From NCBI RefSeq assembly GCF_039555335.1, contig NC_092640.1, positions 39,104,295-39,168,294 of the forward strand: a stretch of DNA of 64,000 nt, written 5' to 3'. The notes below the pieces were generated by a model. It did not search any database, had not been told where the DNA came from, and worked only from the letters and a program-made list of their open reading frames with translations. The position numbers and the translations under genes are program-made. Within the stretch, counting starts at the first letter, position 1, and each line of letters starts with the position of its first letter. Of the stretch, positions 21,784 to 32,500 are shown piece after piece. The stretch comes from Amphiura filiformis. Its lineage: Eukaryota > Echinodermata > Ophiuroidea > Amphilepidida > Amphiuridae.

Positions 21784-22049
21784 ATATTCAATTCTATTAC
21801 CCCCACGCCCCATTATTCAAAATCGCGCACTGTGATTTGTTGAAACGCGTCACGTGAGAGCCCATTATTCTGCAATAATGGGTCGAGCGCCGTAACACAT
21901 TCTACGCATAGCATCACGCTTGGTTACGCGTGAAATATTTCCGCGATACGCGCTGTCACTTTCGCGTACGCGATCCACCTTGAAGTAAACAATATTTGTG
22001 TCAAAAATGATATTTTCTCTTTAAATCGCACTATTTTATGGTAATAGAA

Positions 22050-22213
22050 TAGAAATAAAGGGTGCAGCATTATCCTTTACACGCAAATAATGTGTCCTCG
22101 GCAGTAAAAACGTTTAAATAATGGGTTCGGCTGCGCCTCACCCATTATTTACGGTTTTACTGCCTCGGACACATTATTTGGGTGTAAAGGATAAAGCATT
22201 ACCCTTTATTTCT
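22050..22213. repeat. Hairpin element, ~75-bp arms
   Basis: AAATAAAGGGTGCAGCATTA at the left and its counterpart TAAAGCATTACCCTTTATTT at the right. Arms 22050-22126 and 22137-22213 pair almost fully around a loop near CGGCTGCGCC. Smaller AATAATGGG palindromes lie just upstream (21860-21890). Confidence 0.8.
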
Positions 22214-22875
22214 TAAGTCATACATCAATTCAAACACCATAGCTACAAATAATATTCCAAACTGTGTGTAGAACAGTTACCTTTTCCGATAAAACATGTA
22301 AAAGAATTCTTTGCAACTTTGAAAACTAAAATACCGAAATCTCAACAGAAAGAAAGAGCTCAAATTTATGCATTTTTGTGATAACTGGAATATAACTAAA
22401 GCACAATTATTGGCCAGTTTTTGCAAGACCAAATATATAGAAAATGAAAGACGCGATGTCCAGATTTGTGTTGTAGCCAGAACAGATCCATGATCTCACA
22501 CCCACTAAGAATATAATGTTGACATCTACTAATATAATGTTGACATCTATTTTCATCTATATTTGCAGAAATCTGCCTCATTCTGTCGCGTTGTGCCACA
22601 TGTCTAGTCTCTTTTACATCCTAATATTTCGAATCTCAGTGTGTAAGCGTCTACAGATATTGTCAGACAGTTGATACGTACAATACGGGCGTATACTGAA
22701 ACAGAGAAAGTTGTGGTCACCTCAGCGGAGGAGTCAACGTTGCCCGGGAATATCTGTAGAAGAGAGAATGTTATTTCAGTAACAAAAAATATACCACAAC
22801 GATTGGCTGGTGTGCATGTTTATGAGCATATATTAGACAATTATGGACTTTATTCATTTCTAACATACAATGCAA
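22214..22875. other. Intergenic, nothing recognised
   Basis: Contains a two-copy direct repeat of AATATAATGTTGACATCTA at ~22510-22555 and no gene that I can support. Confidence 0.4.
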
Positions 22876-23283
22876 AATAATGATGTTGTACTCACATTTT
22901 AGTGACGTTTTTACCACAATGACTTCAGCGTTCCTACATGGTGAAACTGGTCGTCCCTTTGGTATCCGATTTAGAGAACACCAGAAAGAGGCGGATAAAT
23001 TTGAATTCAGACAATTTATAATTCTATAATAGTCATTGATCGTGAAGCCGATATGACTACCAGGTGGCTAAAAGAAGCCATCTGGATCCGCAGAAAAGGA
23101 CATGACACTCTAAACTAGGAGGCTACGCACTCTACAACATCTTTGACCAACTCATCACGCCCTCAACGGTGCTTCCTGTTGTCCATAAAAGAAAACAGTC
23201 AGATGTGATGAGTTGCCAGTCTGATGTAACCACTAGCGTAGTGGTGAAACGTCACTAAAATGTGAGTACAACATCATCATTTT
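22876..23283 (+). mobile_element. Penelope-like element 3' fragment with inverted flanks
   Basis: The translation around 23060-23260, broken by stops, reads like the end of a Penelope-like element (TRWLKEAIWIRRK-type, then a degenerate GG-Y-L-YNIFDQL segment, then SCCP and a Cys/His-poor tail). The fragment is bounded by ~36-bp inverted repeats, ATGATGTTGTACTCACATTT at 22883 and its complement at ~23250-23283, as with Penelope pseudo-LTRs. Assignment rests on pattern only. Confidence 0.5.
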
Positions 23284-23379
23284 ACAAAGGAATGTAAAAG
23301 TCCACAGTTGAAATCAACATTCCTATTATAATGAACTTATTCAAAGAAAAAAGGAAATTAATCTAAAGTCATTACATAC

Positions 23380-23528
23380 AATCACGTTTCCATCTTGATC
23401 TTTGACAAACACTTCGTTGGCATTAGTATTCAAGAAAGTGGACACCGTGAACGACGTCACAGAGTCAGCGTTACTGCCAATGCCACCATCACCCTGCGTT
23501 ATAACACCAGATACATAGGTCTGGTAAC
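23380..23528 (-). CDS. Exon: F5/8C domain middle segment
   Basis: 149 bp, acceptor TTTATAG, donor GTATGT. Encodes GYQTYVSGVITQGDGG followed by VTSFTVST and DQDGNVI, the typical discoidin core (GVITQGD, WVTSFTVS). Enters at phase 1, matching the preceding exon's ADI-G junction, and exits at phase 0. The Trp usual before VTSF is Ser here. Confidence 0.85.
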
Positions 23529-26500
23529 CTATAAATGATACATACTGCAGTTACTGTCCGTTTTCCTATACACAATACACAGTGCTCTTTCCCATTGACG
23601 CGTGACCTTTACAAATAGCCCTACGTTAACAGTATGGGGATATGACTAGTTAACGTCGCTGTGTGAAAAATAACCGGCCAATATTAAAAGTACTCTTCTA
23701 AAGTTCTAGAAAATATAGTTTTTAACATGTCCTAAATTTTAGCTAATTTAGATGTTTGGAAATATTCGTACTTTGGTGTTTTAGTTAATGTTATAGGTAA
23801 TAGTACATTGCCTAGTTAACGTCGCTGTGTGAAAAATAACCGGCCAATATTAAAAGTACTCTTCTAAAATTCTAGACAATATAGTTTTGTAACATGTCCT
23901 AAATTTTTAGCAAATTTAGATGTTTGGAAATACTCGTACTTTGGTGTTTTAGGAAGGATATGTAAACGACAGATAACACCAAAAATATGAAGAAATTATT
24001 TCTAAACCGTGTTAAGTCAAAAATCATTATGTTGCTCATTTTCAAGAATGCTGGTTTACAAAAAGCACGACATTGTCTGATTTCGTGAACAAAGCCACAC
24101 ATAACATTGTTTCCTTTCGTTTCCTTTATAATCGGTTACCCAACTGAAGCTATGAATACCAGCTTTATTGCGATATCGCACATGAAAACAGTCACTTGTG
24201 CACAACCAGAGAAGATCCGATTTAATCAGTTGAGCTGTTTCAATGAGTGTTATCTTGGTTTAATAGCTTTTAATGGGGTTAAGTCCTGCAAAGGTCGAGA
24301 TGAATTCTACTGTAGACATGACTGCATCATGAAGAGAAATTGAAACATAAAAGCTATTGCCCTATGGTTTCTTTCTCTTGTTCGCTTTTAACTTAATAGC
24401 AGTTAATCGTAGCTATTTCAAACTATAATCATGTACCTTAATTCTTAAGACAAGAGATGAACCTTAGAGCATTATTACAATTTTATGTAACCTTTGAGTG
24501 AACCCTTACGGCAAATATATTGTTTCTTTTGGGGAAACAGGGTAAACACACTGAATGCGTTTTGAGAAAGGTTGGTTTGCTCAAGTACTTGGGGGTGCAA
24601 AAGTGAAGGGCTCTAGCTAGCTCCCCGATGGTCCTAAATAAACTAACGTTTGGTGTTTGAGACAGTTGGTTCATGATTAGTAGGCCTGATGATTTGAATT
24701 ATTTATACTTATTCTCATTCTCTATCACTAATTTTCTTTGGTTAGAAAATGGTATCAATTCTATATGGTACAATGTGATTACCTATATCAGCTTGTATCC
24801 AAATTATTCCTGTCTGAGAGCTAGCTGCATGCCAATAACTGGGACCATTCAGCCTTCCCTTTCTGGCTCCGTAGCTAGCTCCTAACTCTGATGATGCTTG
24901 AATATTGTCATCTGGTATGTCACCATTTTGCATTCCCAGATAATCGATACAAACTGGAATATTGAAATAGAAACATTTGGTACAATAATAAACTATAAAC
25001 TTGGGTGAATATTCTAACAGACCTGGAGTCCAACTGATATACATGTAATGGATATAATCTGCAGAGGCAAGGTGTCTACCAGACGAATGCCCAGAGTAAA
25101 AAGACACAGCGTCTGTCATAACATTATGCATTATACAACACTCAACAATGAAAGCAATATGTCAATCCAACAATATTTCCATTTCATATAAACACGTCCA
25201 TTATATTCTAATTATTACACGTTTTGAACTTAAACTTGACAAGGAAATATTACGTTTCGATATTACAACAATAATAGTTTTCTAACATAATGATAAATCT
25301 CATGCACTGAAACATGACTCCACCTACTAGCTACCGGAAGCTATTTCATCGTTTCCTCTTTCCAGACAGGGGTTATGAATTTGGCACTGAGTGCAACTGA
25401 AATAGGCACACAAAAAACAACCAACCCCGAAAACGTGGGTCTGCAACAGACTACAATGATGAAACGGACACTACCAAATTAGGGGTTGTCATTTTCTTCG
25501 TAATGGAAAAGTCACGAATATACTGGGGGGATAACATTTTTATACCTAAAATGGGGGAGGGGGGGGGTCATATTTGTTTTACACTGAAAATAGGGGGGTT
25601 CTGAAATTATTAAGGGCTTTTGACTATTCAAAGTTTTGGGCGCGCTACGCGCTTATTATTTTCACTTTCAATCATAATTTTTGCACACTCTTTACTTACA
25701 ATCAAAATCGCTTTCTTTCCGTCAAGCGCACAGCAGCACACATTTCTTTATATTTTCGGAATATTTTGTTTCGGGTATGTGTGCGAAAGTGGTCCATACA
25801 AATAAATGTTCAGCACGAGATAGGGGGATCATGAATAATTCCAATCCGCGATAGGGTGACATAAAAATGACTACAGTCATCGACATAAATATAACCCCCT
25901 TCCGAGTAAATGACAGCCCTTAAAAAGTGCTCTATATTGCCTATATGTATGGGCATTTCATAATACACTGTTAGAACATCTGTTACAATGTTTAACCAAC
26001 ACTGATTACCAGGTGAACCACACAATACTGTTTGTTTACCATTTTAATCAACAAGTTTAACGTTTTAAGCACATTATTAATGTACTTAAAACATTAATAA
26101 CGTCATTATCAGAAGTTTGTTAAACAATTTTAACCAAATTTATTGCATGGTTCACCTGGTAATTCTATGTTGGTTAAAATTTTGACATGTGTTCTAACAG
26201 TGAGGAGAAACAAAATCCGTTTATCGAGGAAAAACGTTTCAAATAATGGAGACAATTATGACATGAGAATTAAATGACTACGAATCACGCCGATATTTTA
26301 TGTTTGAAATAACCAACTCCCGGGAAATCTACACATGCCCAGCATATTCCAAACAATATACCAAATATACCAATCACATTGGGTAACGTGAAAGTTTGCC
26401 ACTCTGAAGATATTGTCACTGGGTAAAGTGGAAGCTAAAATTGAAGTAGACATTAGAGGAGCCACATGGAACAATGAGGGTCATTCGGTAGCTGATTCGA

Positions 26501-29500
26501 AGACAAAAAAAATGAGGGACCTATTGGTTAGCAGGAAATACAAAAGGGGTTCATTAGCTTTCATTGAGTAATAGGATCAGAGACAGGGGTAATTGGGTAG
26601 AAGCTGATCTAAATGGAGGGGGGGGGTCTATTGACTGGTACATGGCGCGTGCTGGTATATGGAAGTACCTCCCGGGTCCACAACAACTTCAGCTGCTAAT
26701 TTTATACAGTCAAAGCATAAGCTAATACCTTTTGTGTTTGCACATGAAAGTCATTTATAACAACACATATTGCAAGTACTTCTCTAGATAAACAAGCATC
26801 CATGATTCCATAATGATAGTGTGACTCATCCACATGGATTGTATTGCACTGTTATTGGAGGGTGAGATGTCAGTAGCAAATGGCGAAACTAGAGGTCACA
26901 AAGGTCACGAAGAGAGGAAACAAGGTGACCAAAGCTTCGTGCTAACGTATATTACATTTTGATTTTGAAAAATGAAACGCTTAGAAAAACGTCGATACTA
27001 TCAGGACAATGACCAAACGGAACGCCTTCATTACATCGCGCTTAAAGCAACTATTTTAAACAGCATCTTGCGAATAATAGTGAGCTTTGGAAAAAAAATT
27101 GCATTTATCATTTCATAGCGAGTGTGTAGAAGAATTCAAATATCACAGTAATACTTTTGTAGGTCCTCTGGTTCTTGAGTTATGTTGTAAAGAGGGCTGA
27201 AACAACAACACTTTTGTAAAACGTACATAATTTTAATATTAACAACAATAAATCAAACAAGTTTTCAAAGTATATGATTTGTAGAATGAACTTTTGCAAA
27301 ACATCTAAGTGTTATTTTTCAATAATATATTGATTAAGAAAATGAAAATTAGCGCTCAACTTATCACCGCTTACACGCGAAATCTTTGCGGTTTTTTTTG
27401 AGTTCGCTAAAGCACCCCTTACTTTCCCACTTCAAACTAGATTGCATTCCTCCCAACCGTTTCCATTCCACCACAAGGTTTGCAATGCAAAACGTAAAAG
27501 AGAACTGTTAGACAATAACATATAAATGGTCACTGTACTCTAAAGCTTGATTCAATTAAAGTTCAGTAAAGCTTGTATAATTGCCTAATTGCATAATTTT
27601 TATTGATCAAATCAAAACTTTTGGTACTAAAACGAATTTGCTTAACTTAAATCAATCATACCAGAACATTTCGACAAGAATGCACCATTTCCAAAAAGCA
27701 GTTTCACTCACAGTTTCAGGTGATGTTTGTAATAAATAGAATGGTGATATGGCACAAAAATAGACTAACCTGTGCAGGTTACTCCATCCCCACCGTAACC
27801 GGCATTACATGTACATGTGAATGAACCAACGGTATTAACGCAAACAGCATTTTTTGCGTCGCAGTTATCAGTACTGGAAGAACATTCATTAATATCTGTA
27901 CAAAAATGTATAGAATAAGTCACGTGTAATAGGTTAAACTCAGATGTTGAGTTATGATCAAAAGAAAAGTTTAAATATTTCATGTACTCTGAAACATGAT
28001 ATAATGAAAACTCAATAACAATTGAATAAATTTAAATTGGCTTTCCTTGGCAACATAATGAATCATTTTTGATTGATCAAAGCACAAATATTGTTACTAA
28101 AACGAACTTGTTTTAAAAGTCTACTGATATCAATCATACAAGAAAATTTCGACAGGAATGCACAATTTCCAAAAAGTAGTTGGACTGGCGTATAGGTGAC
28201 AATTATTTGAAATAAATAGAATGGTAATATGGCACAAATTAGACTAACCTGTGCATGTTATTCCATCGCCACTGTAACCATCATTACATGCACATGTGAA
28301 GGAACCAATGGTATTAGTGCAAGCAGCATTTGTGTTACAGTTATCGGTACTCGAAGTACATTCATTAATATCTGTACAAAATGTATGAAATAAGTAAATG
28401 TATTACGTAAAACATCGATGTTGATGTATGATCAAAAGAAAAGTTTAAATATTTCATGTACTCTAAAACATGATATAATGAAAACTCAATAACGCTTGAA
28501 TGAATTTAAATTGGCTTTCCTGCAACATAATGTACTAAAACGAACTTGCTTTGAAAGTCAACTTATATCAATCATACTAAAAAATTTCGACAGGAATGTA
28601 CCATTTCCAAAAAGTAGTTTGACTCGCGTATAGGTGACAATTATTTAAAATAAATAGAATGGTAATATGGCACAAAATAGACTAACCTGTGCATGTTATT
28701 CCATCTCCACTGTAACCGGCATTACATGCACATGTGAAGGAACCAATGGTATTGGTGCAAGCAGCATTTGCATCACAGTTATCGGTTCTCGAAGTACATT
28801 CATTAATATCTGTACACAAACGTATAAATAAGTTATATGTATTACGTAAAACTCAGATTATGAGGTACGATCAAAAGAAAGTTAAAATATTTCATGTAAT
28901 TAAAACTCAATAACGCTTGAATAAATTTAAATTGGCTTTCCTTGGCAACATAATGTTTCCTTTTTATTGATCAAATCACAACTATTGGTACTAAAACGAA
29001 TTTGCTTTTGAAAAATTCGACATAAATGCACCGTTTTCAAAAAGTAGTTTGATCAGCATGTAGGTGACAATTATTTGAAATAAATAGAATGGTAATATGG
29101 CACATATTAGACTAACCTGTGCATGTTATTCCATCGCCACTGTAACCGGCATTACATGCACATGTGAAGGAACCAATGGTATTAGTGCAAGCAGCATTTG
29201 CGTCACAGTTATCGGTACTCGAAGTACATTCATTAATATCTGTACAAAATGTATGAAATAAGTAAACGTATTACGTAAAACATAGATGTTGATGTATGAT
29301 CAAAAGAAAGTTAAAATATTTCATGTACTCAGAAATATATAATTAAAACTCAATAACGTTTGAATAAATTTAAATTGGCTTTCCGTGGCAACATAATGTA
29401 TCATTTTTATTGATCAAATCACAACTATTGGTACTAAAACGAATTTGCTTTTGAAAAGTTCGACATAAATGCACCGTTTTCAAAAAGTAGTTTGATTAGC

Positions 29501-32500
29501 ATATAGGTGACAATTATTTGAAATAAATAGAATGGTAATATGGCACAAATTAGACTAACCTGTGCATGTTATTCCATCGTATTACGTAAAACATAGATGT
29601 TGATGTATAATCAAAAGAAAATATCTCATGTACTCTGAAGCATGATATAATGAAAACCTCAATAACGCTTGAATAAATTTAAATTGGCTTCCATTGGGAA
29701 CATAATGTATCATTTTTGACTGATCAAAGCACAACTATTGTTACTAAAACGAATTTGCTTTGAAAGTCAACTTATATCAATCATACTAAAAAATTTCGAC
29801 AATGCACCATTTCCAAAAGGCGTATAGGTGACAATTATTCAAAATAAATAGAATGGTATTATGGCACACACAAAATAGACTAACCTGTGCATGTTATTCC
29901 ATCGCCACTGTAACCAGCATTACATGCACATGTGAAGGAACCAGTGGTATTAGTGCAAGCAGCATTTGCGTCACAGTTATCGGTACTCGAAGTACATTCA
30001 TTAATATCTGTACAATATGTATGAAATAAGTCACATGTATTAGGTACAACACAGGCTTTGAAGGTACTAGGGTCATTCAAAAAGTTCTGCTTCCACCCTC
30101 TTATCTCAGCTTCTGCAAGTAGTAACGCTTTCATATTTTCTATGACTACAACTTTGTTATAATATCTTTTTCCATTTGTTGTAGGCGAAGTAAAAATGAA
30201 ATCAGGATTCAGTGCCGCGGAAAAGGAGAAAATCTGTACATATGTCTACAAATACAAGCAATTGTATGCTTGAACGCGCAGCTCGTATGCAATAAAGCAG
30301 GTTGAAACCGCGGTAGTGTTCCAGGATACGCAATGACAGAGTAATGGCGGCTTACATATTTGTAGATATTATTTGCCAGCTGTCATATCCCAATTGAAAT
30401 AATCCCTGGTTAAGATGCATTTTATTACTTGTCATCTTGCTGTTTAGTTACACATTTGATGTCGTTTCAGTTATAATCTGTTAGCATAATCATAGCACTT
30501 ACACCAAAAATATGGGGGATATAAAATTATTAAGGGCTTGTGACTATTACAATTTTCGGGTCTACGATAAACTTGATGTTTGGGTCAACGCTGTTGATAT
30601 GCTCCGTGAACTCTTGTATTTTTTTAGTCTTAATAACCATTAACCACGAAGGTATCGTCCACATAACGATGCCAAACCGTGGGTGGAGAGGGAGCAGAAT
30701 CTAAAGCTCCCTTCTCAAATCACTCCATAAATAGGTGGGAATCACAAGCGAGCAAGCCGAACCCACAGCCGCGCCATGACATTACTTGGAGAACGGTCCA
30801 TCAAACACACAATAGGTGGTAGAAAGTGAAAATTTAAGCAATCTGAGCACTATGTCTTGGTCAAAGTTTAAGTATGTCCGCTTCTTCCACGAGTCGTGCT
30901 CCTCCAAAGTGAGCTTGATGGCGTCGATCGCACTCTCTGCTGGGATGCTGGTTAATAAGGCCAACACATCGTAGGACACTAAGAATTCATCACTTTCAAT
31001 GTGCAAATCCTTGATCAATTCTTGAGCAAGTCATAATGGGTAAAACGTGGATTTTAAGTTATGATTAATTGAAAAGTTAATATTATTCTTGTACTCTGAA
31101 ACGCTTGAATACATTGGCTTTCCTTGGCAACACAATATATCATGTTTAATTGATCACATCGCAAATATTGGTACTGAAATGAAGTTCAGTCCAACGTCTT
31201 TGCGGGCTATTTCACGTTCTCAGTTAGGCAATAGAAACAAATTAGTTCGATCTTTCGATCGACCATCGATGCTTGGTCGATCCTTAGTATTTATAAAATT
31301 AATTAATTAACCATTATTAAGTGTGTTAACATAAAAATCTTTTCCTGTATTGATATTGAAAAATATAAATTTAGCATTAATTCTAATTAATTAATCATTA
31401 GTTCATTAATAACAAGCATCGAATCAGCATCGACGGTCGATCCAAAGATCGAACAAATTTGTTTCTGGTGCCTTATCCACAGCGACTTCCGGTGTTTAGC
31501 CTTGATTTCCAGCTCAAGTGATTAGCTCTACTTAGTGATTTGTTCTCTTTCTCGACGTTTTCTGCAGCGCAAGACGCGGAAGTAAATTATAGCCGCTGCA
31601 AAAGACGCTGGCGGAAGTTTAGCCGCTGCGTCTGTCGCAATGGAACATCACCCGCAACACGTCGCAGTATAACCTGACCTATTAACGCGTATAATGTTTC
31701 CTTTGCTGTTGCTTTTTTATTCCATTATAATTACCTTTTTGTTCTGGATATTGTCGTCGGTGACACACGTTAACGTACACTCCAATGCCAGTCAGAATAT
31801 TGCTAATAACAATAATCATGAGAACAGCACTACCCCAACGCAGTTTCTTGGACGTGCAAATGACGCCATGCGAATTAGTTGTACGAGCATCTGCCACTGT
31901 AATATGCAGAAAACCAGTAAAACAGTTGACATTACGTATTCATTATGCTATCCATTCACTGTTCAGAAAATGCGCCCAAGCCCAGTGATTGTCAAGTACA
32001 GTAAATGAGCAACAGGAAGGGCACAGGTTTATTATGATTATTTGGATGCCAGTTTTAATTGTGAAACTTAATACCCTTAGGGACTAAATTTGTATCATTC
32101 TTGTGTATTGAATCGATTAATAAAAGTAGCCATTGCACGATAGCCAGAGTTCTGGAACCACAAAATTATAATAAGCTGGGTTTAATTCCACGGAACGGAC
32201 GTACAAACTTAACACAATATCAGGATTTTTACGTGAAATACACGCAAAAATAAGTGCGTTCAGCACGTATGAACGCGCGGACAACTTATGCAGAAAATAA
32301 CAAAATGTGTACGTTTTATAAACATACGCAGAAAAGTTTAACTATTAATGTGATCCATTTTGTTTAGAAATCATTATAATATTAGCAAAAGTGAGGTGTA
32401 AAAAATCGACTTCATTCATAAGTGCGGTTCATACGCGCAGATCTGCCGTATAAAAAGGAGGTTAAGATTTGCATATTTGATACAGACGTCCACTTTTAAC

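Noticed and set aside
21583-21843. Leucine-rich 86-codon frame
   Set aside because: It is a translated (TTA)n microsatellite.
30070-30134. Further coding exon upstream of cbEGF module 1
   Set aside because: Sequence after the acceptor region reads like repeat (TCATTCAAAAAGTTC); the exon at 31735-31896 already joins module 1 in phase.
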